A stretch of 31,290 nucleotides of DNA from Priapulus caudatus (taxonomy: Eukaryota > Priapulida > Priapulimorpha > Priapulimorphida > Priapulidae): contig NW_014577655.1 in NCBI RefSeq assembly GCF_000485595.1, forward strand, positions 1-31,290, given 5' to 3'. This document shows positions 1 to 12,000 of the stretch, one piece after another (the stretch's first letter is position 1; each line of letters begins with the position of its first letter). Position numbers and translations under genes: made by a program. The notes beneath the pieces are model-generated. The model saw nothing but the letters and a program-made list of their open reading frames with translations. It made no database searches and had not been told where the DNA came from.

Positions 1-56
<56 letters not shown>
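1..56. repeat. (CT)n microsatellite
   Basis: A nearly pure CT dinucleotide tract with one CA interruption runs from the window edge, so its full length is unknown. Confidence 0.95.
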
Positions 57-61
<5 letters not shown>

Positions 62-743
62 CCCACAATAATATGCTTTGTGCTTTCATATACGCTTTAA
101 CTTTGCGTTGTTCTTCAGTCCCCCCGTGCTTGCTACTAAACCTCAGTCTACTACCATCGTCACTTCATATATCATCGTAATTAATTCACTTCCCTTCGTT
201 GTCTTGTCTCTGTATTCTGTGAGCGTTTTTTCGCTGGCGTTGGTAACCAACGTGCCGCTTCGATCTACTGCGCAGTCACCTGTCCTGTCACTCGATCTGT
301 TTTACTCCACAGATTAAATCCTTTCTACGAGGTTGTGTTGCTAGAAAAACTCACGTGGGTCATACATTGAATCAAATGTCATTACGTGTTGCAAAAGATG
401 TGTGCGATGAAATAATAGCTATAATGAAATAATAGTACTGTAATGAAATAAATGATATCAGGCCGATATATAATTCTACGGGGTTATTTTACTATTATTA
501 GCTAAGATTTTTGCTCCAAAATCTAGGGGGCAGCTGCCCTCTTGCCCCACAGAGGCTACGGCCCAGCCGTTAGGTCCGCACCAGACACTTGCATTTAGAA
601 GGTTTCAATTAGTAAGTAACGCGTTACCTGAAACCTTTACTATAATATAGTATAATTAAGAGTACATAATAGATTCCTCAGACTGTGCGTGTTGCATGCC
701 GGGTGCGGAGTACCACGACGTGCTGCGCGTTGCATGCTGGTTA
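57..743. other. Intergenic DNA upstream of LRRC51
   Basis: No convincing gene is seen; the open frame at 78-317 has no recognisable content. Around 515-575 a G-rich then C-rich stretch (gggggcagctgccc, then ctacggccc) looks like the end of an old inverted-repeat transposon, similar in style to the poly-G patch near 3960, but I cannot delimit it. The last 80 bases before the gene are GC-richer and probably hold the promoter. Confidence 0.5.
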
Positions 744-757
744 GTTGTCATGACGAC
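744..757 (+). promoter_or_regulatory. X-box (RFX site) candidate upstream of LRRC51
   Basis: GTTGTCATGACGAC fits the RFX X-box consensus RYYNYY-N(1-3)-RRNRAC at every constrained position, with a two-base spacer and half-sites that are inverted copies except for one base. It ends 58 bp before the LRRC51 ATG, in the usual range for cilium-gene X-boxes. RFX factors are known to drive ciliary genes in animals. That this copy works is inferred from match and position. Confidence 0.55.
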
Positions 758-815
758 CGCGTAGTGATGGCAGCGATTCACGCTATCCAGGCACTAACTT
801 ATCTGTCGACAAGCC

Positions 816-1409
816 ATGTCTTCGCCGCGTGAATTATCGTCTTTAGGAATAAGCCACGCTGCCCCGCCTCTCGATTTTTCATTTAAATGCCTTGCTGTTT
901 TATCTGATATTTCTGACGAGGAGCCGAGAGATGGAATTAGGAAGCTGCGATACACGAGACAAGATAAACCAAAGGCTGTAACAAATGCTTTTAGGCTCAA
1001 CAACAATTCATTGTGCGAGCTGTCAGGGTTCGCCGAAACTCTTGCGTCTCTCGTGGACAACCCCGATGGTCTGCTTTGGATTGACATCTCGTTCAATGAC
1101 CTTACAACAATAGATCCTGTCTTACCCACTTACCGGAACCTGAGGGTGCTGTACTTGCATGGCAACAACATCTCAAATTTGTGTGAAGTGGAAAAGCTGG
1201 CACAACTGTCAGATCTACGCAGTTTGACGTTGCACGGTAACTCGATTGAGAATGAGAAAGGTTATCGACACATGGTGCTAGCGATGATACCTCAGCTGAA
1301 GACGTTAGATTTCAGCGGCATAACAAAGTCAGACCGGGCTACTTCACTACAGTTCAAGAACAGGCCCTGGGCGAAGAAAACAAAGAAGAAAGCACAAGTC
1401 TCGGAGTAA
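816..1409 (+). CDS. LRRC51: Leucine-rich repeat-containing protein 51 orthologue
   Basis: The complete 197-residue frame is close to the length of vertebrate LRRC51 (about 192). The N-terminus has the family motif PPLDFSF (residues 17-23), then EEPRDGIR (36-42), then leucine-rich repeats over about residues 57-170: LLWIDISFNDLTTIDPVL, LRVLYLHGNNIS and LRSLTLHGNSI. These are followed by the family signature EKGYRHMVL and LDFSGITKSDR. The tail is basic (KKTKKKAQ). The start is the first ATG, with G at -3. There is no intron here, unlike in vertebrates. LRRC51 is known from LRTOMT-locus work and is expressed with ciliated-cell genes; its exact role is not settled. It probably acts as a cytoplasmic or axonemal scaffold. 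An ATTAAA at about 1717 is a possible polyadenylation signal. The 336-bp frame on the other strand is a shadow. Confidence 0.95.
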   Translation: MSSPRELSSLGISHAAPPLDFSFKCLAVLSDISDEEPRDGIRKLRYTRQDKPKAVTNAFRLNNNSLCELSGFAETLASLVDNPDGLLWIDISFNDLTTIDPVLPTYRNLRVLYLHGNNISNLCEVEKLAQLSDLRSLTLHGNSIENEKGYRHMVLAMIPQLKTLDFSGITKSDRATSLQFKNRPWAKKTKKKAQVSE

Positions 1410-2410
1410 ATTTAGAGTCAAAGGATCCGTATGCACAAACCATGGCGGAAGTGTCAGCTAGTGGATTGCCAAATAACTGCCAAGCTGGATGTTCGCAATC
1501 CGAATGGATTTTACCGTTTTAGTTTATAGTTTTAGTATGTAAGCGAGTCGTGTATTTCGTTTTGTGCACTAGCCTGACTAGGCCTACCCCAATAATACTT
1601 TATTAGCTAACATTAACAATCAATTTAGATTAGCTCTGTAAGTGTAACCTAGACTTTGCTTCCAAAGCTCTATAATCTATAGGCTATATAGCCTCTATTA
1701 AGCCTACACTACATCCATTAAATGCACACTCCATGTCGACTTGGAGACAAGGGTTCCGATTTTTCGTCCGATGACGTGAATGGTCCATCACTGTCCATGT
1801 ATGGCGATGCTCGAATGGCAAACGCTTGCTACTGTAAACAAGCAGCTGCGCGGTCATTGTGGTCGCACTACCTTGTACACTGTGAAGAAGCCTTTAGAAG
1901 CGAATGGCTATCATACAGAAAAAAAGTATAAGTTAGAAGATCTGAGGGGCAACGGGATACTCCCAGTCGTAGAAACCAAGGGCGCGGCCAACCAGCGACA
2001 TCTTAGTCGCTTGAAGAAGATGCTCTGTATCTAGCTCACTACTGAGCAAATTTCCCCGAGCAACATAAAAGTATCCAACTTGCCCGCCTGTTTATACGGT
2101 AGCAGCTAGTAGGCAAGTTATGGGTGGGGTTATGCAGTGGTATACGCACATCAGTGATTCACTAAACCGTATATAAGCATATGACGAGGAAACTTCCTGG
2201 TTACTTGCAATTTGGGGGTCATTTGAAATGCTGCTAGTTCCATAGCTGCTTCTAGGTACACAAAAACCAATATTTCTAACGTACCATTGGTTGCAACATT
2301 TCCCTACAGCTATACGTACTTCTGAAATGTTTGTTATATATGTACGTCGACGTGTAAACTTGTGAATGCAAGAGAACCATTATGTTAGCTTTTATGTAAG
2401 TTACACTTAC
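1410..2410. other. Downstream region of LRRC51 with two overlapping unassigned frames
   Basis: The 3' untranslated region of LRRC51 probably covers the first 300 bases. From about 1720 to 2034 the DNA is more GC-rich than its surroundings and is open in two + frames: 1722-1931 (69 codons) and 1780-2034 (84 codons). Neither product is recognisable. It may be an exon, a decayed coding fragment or chance. From 2040 on I see only AT-rich intergenic DNA. Confidence 0.35.
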
Positions 2411-2415
2411 ATATA

Positions 2416-2455
2416 ATCAAGAGCGTATAAAGAAGCTTCTTTATATGCTCTTGAT
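2416..2455. repeat. 40-bp hairpin (ATCAAGAG...CTCTTGAT)
   Basis: An almost perfect palindrome without spacer, with one mismatched pair. The flanks show no convincing target-site duplication. It resembles in size the short palindromic elements elsewhere in the window but has different ends. Confidence 0.7.
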
Positions 2456-4699
2456 ACATCACCGTAATTAATAACTCGTATTAAAGTGACTGTGTGGTCT
2501 ATCTATCATTAGTGATTTAGTCACAATAATGATGGTTAAGTTGTTAGTAATGTTGTGTAATAATCAATACAAATTTTTTACTTTGCATGATACTATACTG
2601 ACGATAGAAAAGTGTGATCAATTTCGATAAATTGATTATGTATGATATTCCTCAATTATGTTTTAAAATAGGAACCTTTGAAAAATAGGATTTTTGAGAA
2701 AAATGGAATATCAATATAATATTTGCAGTATTACTATAAAAATTCTTTCAAATTAAAATTGAGAATGTTCCAAAATACATTTTGATGTTAATAACCATTT
2801 TAATAACGAACACAATTATCCGTATTTTTTTAATTTTTATCTAAAACAAGTAAACGAGAACAAACAAAATCTAAATAATTACACTAATCACATACACACG
2901 CACGCACGCACGCACACACACATACCTTTATATATATTTATATTTCATTGATTCTTTATTAGACCATTGACAATTTCATTTTCATGTCCCTGTTTTAGAA
3001 ATATCTTATCATATTGTTTTAGAAAAACAAAGTAGATGGGATGAAAAGCAGTATAATAACCTGTTCTACTATAATAATATATAAAATAAAGCGGGGCCGT
3101 CATCTTACACGTAACCACAATCATGTGTTTAAAAAAAACCCAGCTGAATTGACTGAGAAATGCAAGACAGCGAGGAGAGTTGCGGTTCCTTACTCGTATT
3201 TGGTAACCTTAGGAACTATACGTATACCACAGATAACTAACAGAAAGTAGAAACTAATCCAAATACGGATTCCAACACGGATAACAATAGTTCAATTTGT
3301 TTTACAACAATAAATTTACCACCACCACCAACAACACCAACAGCAACAACAACAACAACAACAACAACAACAGCAACAACAACGAATTTATACTCGATCC
3401 CAAATATCACAAGGCATAGTTAAATAATTGAAGTGCCACCTTTCACTTGCTGCAATTTGTATACGACTCCAACACGATCCTAATCTACTGTCGCTATAGT
3501 CATTTGTATGTACACACGCACCCACGCACGCACACACCCATTTCATTTGATTCTGATAATATAGAACTATATAACTCCAGTAAGGGTATAACAACCAAGA
3601 GTTTTGTTTACATGTAAATTCATTATATATCGTTTATCATTATTAATAACATCAATGGCACATAACACTCGTAACACCATGGGCTCCATATCTGCATATT
3701 ATGATGACAGACATCTCAATTATGTACTAACAATTCATAAATTTATGCCCGTTATAAACAACAGCATAACCTCTATGCGAATACAAGGAATATATCCCTA
3801 TTTCAAAACTGTATAATGATCTCAGGTATCACTATTGATGACGATGCACATGACGCCGGTGGCGTGAATAGTGATGATTTAGACATTTATCCAACAAACG
3901 CAGTGGCGGCAATGTTTATCGGTATGGTTTCAGCAAGTAAGCTGAGGCCGTAGCTAGCTGGGGGGGGGGGGGGGCAATGAAGAGAGTTGCCCCTTAGAGA
4001 AATGTAAATACGTTACAAGGTCAATCAAAATCACTATATATAAACGCACGCACACGCGCGCGCGCGCACACACACGCACACCTATGAGATATATATAGAT
4101 CAGTGAGCACAACGGGTTAGCTACGCTCCCAGTAACCAATGACACACTCTGTTCTATCACATGCGCAGTGAGTGGCAAAATGCCACTTTCGCATATGCGT
4201 CACCGTGAACTCATTGCAGGCAAATAATTTCAATAATCTGTTAAAAGACCCGAGCACTTACGCATACAGCTTACATTCCTCTCGTATAGGTTAACTGCAT
4301 CGCTGCAAGACGCAAAATATATACTTACAACCTATTGTATTTGGTTAACTGCTTTGCGTACATTTACGTTCGCCTCTAGGTATTTGAAAGCCATGCAATG
4401 AGATTGAGAACATTAAAAAACAGAAATACATGTGGCGTAGCATAATGAGGGGTTGAAAATGTGCTCCACGTCAGTAAGAACAGGATTGCGCGATGCACGA
4501 GCGCGAACACGCGAATACGAACGAAAGAACGAACGAAAGGCACAAGCACGCGCCCACAAATATACGCGCGCACGCACTAACCCACACACGCACACTGGCA
4601 ACTAAATGCACGCTGATAAGCGTTATAAATGGCCAACTGCATGATCGGCACTCAATTCAAAAGGACTGACTATGGATTCTATCGTTGTGCCGCACTTTA
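2456..4699. other. AT-rich intergenic DNA with microsatellites
   Basis: No gene is supported; the open frames here are short or made of repeats. Simple repeats are (CACG/CA)n at about 2893-2923, (ACC/ACA)n trinucleotides at about 3318-3383, and CA/CG-rich runs at about 3510-3540, 4043-4082 and 4555-4590. A poly-G run at 3961-3974 next to ccgtagctagct looks like an eroded transposon end. Confidence 0.6.
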
Positions 4700-4957
4700 A
4701 TTGTAACTATTTTTGACTAAGGATCACGTTATTTTAAATGTATATATTCTTAAAGATGATTTTAGTTGTAGTGATATAATTTTATGAACCAATGTTTTAA
4801 GTGATATCTATGTCTTACCATGGGACATATATTATTGTAAATATCATCAATTTCAGTTTCATACTGCCTGATGCTATCGTGTTTGCAAAATTCATTTTAA
4901 TTGTAACGTTGTTAATACTAGTTTTGCAATAAACCTATTATCTATCTATCTATCTAT
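4700..4957 (+). mobile_element. Possible 3' end of a non-LTR retrotransposon with (TATC)n tail
   Basis: An AT-rich stretch ends in gcaataaacc, which includes an AATAAA polyadenylation signal, and then passes directly into a (TATC)n run at about 4936-4957. An AATAAA followed at once by a tetranucleotide tail is typical of the 3' end of truncated LINE insertions. No reverse-transcriptase coding sequence is visible, so only the tail would be present. The 5' limit is approximate. Confidence 0.35.
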
Positions 4958-5593
4958 TCGACTACTTGCCCGGTTGCAATGGCTTCTGGATAAGTGAGGC
5001 GCTCATGTCCCGGAATATTCTCCCGCCGGTACATGCGCAGTAAAGCGTATAAACGGTAGCGTATAACACGTGCATCCCTGCTGCCCAGAAATCATGAATA
5101 TCTTACCAAAGCACTAGGCCGAGTACAGCGAAATATTACATGTACTGTTTCAGCATACACTATATATATTCTTGCTGTAAATTACTAAAATTTCTACGTC
5201 ATATAGCAACACCTAACTGTCATATATTCTATGCCACTAGATCACGATCTTACCATTCTGTCTATTTGATCAACTTCGTCTCTTTCCTTCTTCGATATAG
5301 TCACTTGGACTTTGAAGACTAATATTTACGAGGTTAACCTCGAAAGGCACCTCCAAACCGACTCGAACCTTTCTCATATACATATGAAGAATGTAGAGCA
5401 GCAGCTACAATCTCAACCATGAAGCGTTTCATGAGATTTGGACAAGCAATAAACATTTCTTTGGTAACTAATACCCTGTGAGCATATATTAAACACAAAC
5501 TATTGGGTTCCTTATTGCAGCTATAAACGTGTAAACTAAGTTACTAACGTACATTTCCAATTTGCAACAAAACGATATTTAAAGGTGCCTTAC

Positions 5594-5600
5594 ACACACA

Positions 5601-5640
<40 letters not shown>

Positions 5641-5648
5641 CACACACC
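5594..5648. repeat. (CACG)n microsatellite
   Basis: A long run of the CACG tetranucleotide flanked by CA units. The same unit dominates the larger arrays at 20.4, 21.7, 22.6 and 22.9 kb. Confidence 0.95.
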
Positions 5649-5659
5649 TATATTCAAAT

Positions 5660-5689
5660 CAGGAGTCTATCAATATTGATAGACTCCTG
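5660..5689. mobile_element. 30-bp perfect palindrome of the CAGGAGT family
   Basis: A perfect 30-bp inverted repeat with no spacer, starting CAGGAGTCTAT and ending ATAGACTCCTG. Its ends match those of the elements at 25359, 26766, 30440 and 30737. Unlike them it has no clear 7-bp flanking duplication (TTCAAAT versus AATATAT), so this copy may be old or may have arisen differently. Confidence 0.6.
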
Positions 5690-5880
5690 AATATATTATA
5701 ATAATGCAGTAGCCGAAAACCCGTTACGAATAAGATTCATTGCCGTTTTTTGCCTATAACCGGATAGATAATAGTACAATTATGAAGTGCACTAATGAAA
5801 TATTTTACATCTAGTATATAATTATGGTATTACACGCGAGTTACTATTTTTTGTTTTCTTTAAATCTTAAACGGCTAAAC

Positions 5881-5913
<33 letters not shown>
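5881..5913. repeat. (AAT)n microsatellite
   Basis: About eleven AAT units in a row. Confidence 0.95.
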
Positions 5914-7855
5914 TTTATCACAGTCTACTTTAAGACTAATAGTTTCAAACGCGATTTTTATATATTAAATAAGTATATATCTGTTTCAATCTAAATTATC
6001 AGTTACATACAAACAAAAAACATTGTATGATAGAATCCGGGAGTAATACGTGTATGCTATTGTATGCTATTGTATGCTACATTGTATTGTATTGTATGTA
6101 TTGTATGCTACGTGTATGCTATTGTATGCATGTAGTGTGTGGCAAACTAGAACATCCAAGTATCTGCACACATCTGCGATTATTGCAAGTAAGGTATATG
6201 CGTATACTTAGAAAGTCTTCACTAAGGAGCATATTTACTATGGTTATTGCGACTCATTTGTTGTATGATCTGTATCGCTGATACCATGCATTTGAAACTA
6301 TTGTCAAACTCATCTAAGTAATGTATGCATTGCTTTGTCACACAACAAAGTCTCAAATGTTAATTATTTACAGCTGGTCGATCTAACAGCAAAGCAAGCG
6401 TATAGAAATGCCCTATAACATTGCTTTGATATACACCAATTCATGGATTTATGGAAGTGGAGCATGTGATTTTGATATTATGTGAGACCAATTTCTACCA
6501 GGTACTTATATTATATGCGACTCGCGAGCAAATTTCGCTGTTGTGCGGTGCCGGGGTTCATGAGGGTTCATACAGCAGAGTAATGACAATATTTTATAGA
6601 CTATTTACATTTTCACGTCAACCATCGATGACAACCACTGTTCCTGATGCCTCAGGAATTAAATAAATAATGCGCAGCAATGTGCACAAGCATAATTGGT
6701 TCATTATGATGCAGATCAATCACTTATAGTGATACAGTGGTGATAGTTCATGAAATAACTGCTGTACATAAATATTTGTTCAATGAACAGAGGCAGTTAT
6801 ATCGATAAGCGATTAGACGTTTTTGGAGATATATGTTAGATCTGGATGCACTAAATATATAGGCTGTTATATATATATCTGTTATAAGCAGTTAAAGAAA
6901 ACTCAATGCCAACACATAGTTCTGGTAATTATAGGTGCCTCTAAATTTACACAGGAGCAATAGATATGTTTGTTTTTTACCTATTTAGGTTGTCTGATTC
7001 CGGTTATACTTTAAATGGTTATCATTGGTGTCAAACACTAGTTGGTTATGCCAAGCAGCTATACTAGCCAAGCCAAACGTAACTTTTGTGTGATAGACAA
7101 TGTGTTAATAATGTGAGAATTGTTGAAATTAGGCCAAAGAATTGCTAGGAAACTACTTACGTGATAAACCTGGTGTGATCAGTCACCACTAGCGTTTCCG
7201 ATCACATCGTTAACTGTGCGTGACTAGGCTCAGGTGACTAGAATAATATGATTGAATAATAGACATAATTACGAACATATAACATCTGTTGCAGCATCAA
7301 ACTATGTGCGTCAACTCAATAGAGTAGTCAAAGCAAAAGTATTGCATTTCAAACTAGACAGAGGGCACTCACAGAGTGCATACCTCTGCCAGCGACATAC
7401 GCCATACGCCCCATGTAACATGTATGTGTTACGAGCTGGCTCGCCGCTCGCTGCTAACTGACTGGCTTGCTGCTGAATCGACGCACTAATATCGATCGCG
7501 CGAACACACTAACACACGAACGGACTAACACGCAAACACACTACATGAGAGCGATCACATAACCTCCTCCACTCCGTGGGCGGAGGTAATCACTGTATCG
7601 GCAAGCCAGGGCATACATAGGCACATCATAGATATATGGTTACGATTAAATGTTCGTGTTTAGGACATCCAAACACAGAAACAGACAACAAATGATGTTT
7701 GTGCTATTAAGACCAATTATATGCAACCACTAACTTAGCACAGAGCAGCAAATCACTTCAGCACCAGTATCCACTTTGCTGTTAAATGTGTACTTAGTCA
7801 ATGCTTTTCAGCTTGGCATGACAACTAATCGTATGAATTGTATAAAAGTTATATT
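5914..7855. other. Intergenic DNA downstream of the phosphatase gene
   Basis: No gene is supported. Imperfect tandem copies of a tattgtatgcta-like unit occupy about 6050-6130. The part next to 7855 should contain the 3' untranslated region of the phosphatase transcript, but I found no clear AATAAA on the minus strand. A short hairpin (cctcc...cggagg) lies near 7564-7586. Confidence 0.5.
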
Positions 7856-9069
7856 TCACAACACCTGAATTGTTGCATGCGACCTGTATACTTTCTTATG
7901 CTCAGGCATTGCTACGTGCGGTGACTCCGTCTCACCAACAGTCATACTTTCTGGACACGACAAAATACCTTGATCAGTAGGAGTCATGATTGTGTCCACA
8001 TAGAACATGCTGTTTCTGCCAACCCGCTTGCCCCCACTACCCACAAATGGCTCCTCTGCCTCGAACAGCTCGAAGACAGAGTCCAGACTAGAACCGAGGC
8101 AGTCTTCACAGCGACATGGGCTAGGGCCCAAACCGGAGTCCTGCGACTCACAAGACAAATGGCGTTTAATCGGGATAAAGATTGGCGACTGCCCATCGGT
8201 CGAGCAAGCCGACTTCGTTGAGCCTCTGCCAGAAGGCTCAAGTCTGTGTCCTAAAAAATCGCCCTTGTCACTTTGCGCCACACAATTCTGATCGTCTTGG
8301 CTGGACGACTCCGGGGCGAGCGAGGCACTATGGTGACTGGCCAACGCAGCTTCTGGCACACTGCCATCAAGCTTGCCATCCCAGCACGTGACGAAACGTT
8401 TCCGCGCCTGCCGGCACGCACTCTGCGGTGTCGCAGGTTTTAGCTTCTGTGCACCACACAGGCCCCAGTCCGGCTGCACAGACAGAGAGATGCTACAGGG
8501 CCGTGGTGGGTGGTGCGGCTCAAGTGCAGTCGCCACCTTCAGTGAATCGAGAGGCGTCTGCCGCTCGCTACGCCGCTCAACCGTCTTGCCGAAGACAAAC
8601 AGCGGTGTGTGGTCGGGACTTGCGGGCTCCTTCTTGCTCTCGACTGTCTTGCCAAAGACAAAGACGGGCGACCTGTCGGAACCCGCAGGCTTTGTGAGCA
8701 GCCTTGCGCCTTCAATGATCACCACGTCCTTGGCGTCGTGCGTGCTCGCGAACAGCGATCGCTTCGGCTGGTGCGCAGTGATGCAGGGCGAAGATGCGCT
8801 CACTACCTCGGGTAGTGTCGACACGGCAGACGACTTCACTGGCAACAGAGGCTTCACCGGCAGCGGTGGCTTGCGCGCCGAGATCGGCTTCGAATACGTT
8901 GACGGAGTGTCGATGGCGCAGGTGACGCGTACACGGCACACACTGCTGCCGCCTGACACGCCGCAGGACACATGCAGCTTGGGCGATGACTCCTCTATTC
9001 CTGCCTCACTCGTCAAACATGGCATGAAGCTGATCTTGTCAAGCGCCGACGTTGGAATAGCCTTCACAC
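7856..9069 (-). CDS. DUSP8/DUSP16: DUSP8/16-like, last exon: Ser/Pro-rich C-terminal tail
   Basis: The acceptor is tcatactcag just above 9069; the first two bases complete a Gly codon split with the previous exon. The exon codes 403 residues and ends at the stop at 7856-7858. It is low-complexity and rich in Ser, Pro and SP/TP sites, with no folded domain visible. Two copies of the motif FVFGKTVE, 21 residues apart, are coded at about 8639-8671 and 8576-8608. A DSGLGPS motif (8120-8140) resembles a beta-TrCP phosphodegron. The coding strand is markedly more GC-rich than the introns. The long open frame on the opposite strand (8373-9137) is a shadow. Confidence 0.9.
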
Positions 9070-12000
9070 CTGAGTATGACACAAAATCATTGCAAAAAAC
9101 CCATTATTCTGAAACTAATCATTATATAAACAGCTAGTACTTGAACCCAAACGTACAGACTATTAAACTGCTGCGGCAGCATTTCAAATTGCATGATTGC
9201 CTCTTAGAGAAGTTTGCTATTAATTATAAGTTGACGCAACCAAAGGCAAACCATGGATGCACCCAATTTTTGCACAACATCCCAAGTTTAGGTGGAAAAA
9301 TAGTCTACTGCTACGTGCCACCATTCTATCTTAATGAAACAACACTGGTAAGCATTTCAGCTAACAATGAATTTAACACCTTTAAAGATTACTCTTACTA
9401 ATTACTACGTGAGATCATGAAGTGGCAAAAGATGGTTGGGCTATGTATGTGTTCCACACACAAAAATTAATCATGTTACCCAGGCACGGATTTAGGCCGG
9501 TTTGCACCGGTTTCCAGAAACCGGTCACAGGCTGGGTATCTTCAGAATTGACCCTCAAAATTCACCAGAGTGCACCAAATATAGCCTAATTTTTTAAAAA
9601 TTCCCGGGGGGGGGGCATGCCCCCGAACCCCTAGAGCTTACCCCTAGAACTATGGAAACTGGTCACCCGAACCCTCTGGATCCGCCCCTGTTACCAATAA
9701 CGAGAAATTCAACATTCAATAAGAAATACCCACCTTTAATGTCCTCTTTCCAATCCTCATCATTAGAGTTTGACTGATTAAAATTTAGCTTGGCCAAGGC
9801 CCTGACTGGAGACCCAGATGGTGATAGACGTTCCACCATGGGTGTTGGAGCAGTTGAGGGTGTGACAGTTGGTCTCCTCATAGGTGTGCCAGATTGGATT
9901 TTGTACCCTCTACTCCGCAAAACTCGTTCCCATTCTAACAGTTGGCCCAGAAAGTTGAAATTTGGTGATATTACTGGTCTCTTGTCTTTGACGTACCTAT
10001 GACAAATGTACAATGGGTATTTATAATGAAAGTGTCAATGACACTGTAGCTCACCACAAAAAAAGGACACAAATGAGTGAGTCAGAAGAAGTCAGTTTTA
10101 ATTGAGCAACCATCGACGTACATTATAGAAACGATTGCCATCTGTATATCGCAATAATAATTTATAAACCAAAATGAATCACAATTTGTGACGGTAGATG
10201 GCGCTATACCTGCTTTGTAGCGATGGCGTTCAAAATAAATAGGTTATGCTGCGTTCCGACATGTTTTGTAAAACTTTACTCTAATATAGACGTTTTATCG
10301 GCAGGGTGGAGAGGAAATACCAATTTTGCATTAAAGATATTGTCAATAAAATCTTGTAAAACGAACCAGACGAGTGTCACACCACAGACTGTTTGCTATC
10401 TGCGTTATATGCTATATAATTGCCGAACCCTACCTAATTTGCATATTTTTTTTTAATATCAAAACCCCTAGCCCTTATTCATTCACATACCAAAAATGAG
10501 CAAAATCCGTTGAACCTGAACTGACTAATGGCAATTCCCATTTTTGCCAAAAAATCGCGGTGGCTTGAAAGTACGCCGACTGGCGTGCTCCAAAATAGGA
10601 CGTTTAATATGGGAGCATAGCAGTAACAACTACACCCAATTCCAAACATGTGAGTCAAACGGTTCCTGAGTTATCGTTGACCGAAGCCAAATGTTGACGG
10701 ACGGACGGACAAACGGACGAACGGACGTACGACGACCCATGGCAATTAATAGCTCAGCTTGACGATGTCAAGGTGAGCTAAAAATGTGTACTGCATTATT
10801 TACAAAGCATTGGTAATTTTCAGGTTTGTGTAATAAGTATGTTTAGCTTATATCCGCTAATACGTGTATTTGAAAGATGATTACTTTACATGAAATATTT
10901 AATCATTATCGGTGGTCTATAGATGTTTATGTATTAAAAGCTGACTAAGTATGGGATTATGGGATTATAAGCAGTAGCTAGGTTTAGCATAGATTCCACA
11001 CAGCTGCCACTGCTCAGCTGCTACGCCTACCAAGTTTTTAACTAATAACCAAAATTTAGTCTGGCAGATTTTTGAAATATTAGGAGAGATGCCAGTTTGA
11101 GAAATGGAAAAACTAATTATTGTTTGAAGCGATTTCAAGTAGATTGCAAGCAAAAATTTACATCTTTCCCAAGAAAAGATTAAAGAGATTTAAATGCCTT
11201 ACGTCATACATGTCAACCTATACGGAATGTCCGTAAATTTTACGGATTTTCACCCATTTAAATTGCTCACGAGCATACACCTAAAATCATACGGATTATA
11301 AACAAACTTGGCTCAAAATTTATTGCGTGCTGTTTTGTTTAGAGAATGATAAAATAACGATTGAACGCATGCACACAAGTAAAGAGAACAAAGAACATCA
11401 ACCGGATGTTTAACTGAAAGCTAGGTTACTGCTGCTGCAGTGAATGCAGACTAGAGACTGCAGAGATGACTCTCGGTTAATAAAGTGTTGATATTAAACT
11501 CGTTTTGTTGTGATTTTTGTAGATCCTAAGGATTTCTTATGGAATTTATGGATTTTTCCAGAAGGGTATACAGGTGGGCATCCAAAGGGATTGACATGTA
11601 TGTTACGTTGACAACTTCTCATCCAGAGTAAGCGGGTATAAGAAGGGAATACTTGAGCGACAGTATCACCTACCTGTAGGCTTCATCAGATGACATCTGA
11701 ACATGCTTCATGATGTATCCGATGGCAAATGTTGGTGAGCGGGAGACACCAGCCATGCAGTGCACGAGAACACACTCATGTGACTCATGCACCTTATCTG
11801 CAAGTAGCCAGGACTACCGTGCTTCAGATATTATGCTAAACAAACAGTTTTAATGCCTTACTACCAGTGAATTTTTATGGCTATATATTTTCAATTGAAA
11901 CTTTTAACTTGAAGACCTACACCATTAATACAACTGTTCGATATAAACACGCTTTTCAGCTTCACATAATTACAAATTGAAATAAAACTTTTGTTATATG

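Larger units (their letters stand above)
9997..11673 (-). other. Intron between active-site exon and next phosphatase exon
   Basis: A 1677-nt intron. It holds a MITE at 11205-11602 and repeat-like DNA at about 10440-10790, which includes a GACG-rich run (tgacggacggacggac) and the hairpin at 10750-10780. The small + frame at 10223-10456 has no recognisable product. Confidence 0.8.

Noticed and set aside
1780-2034. 84-codon frame downstream of LRRC51 as a gene
   Set aside because: The product is not recognised and an overlapping frame is also open; kept only as an unassigned region.
8373-9137. 254-codon + strand open frame
   Set aside because: It is antisense to the last phosphatase exon, whose reading matches family composition and splice phase; the + frame is a shadow of GC-rich coding DNA.
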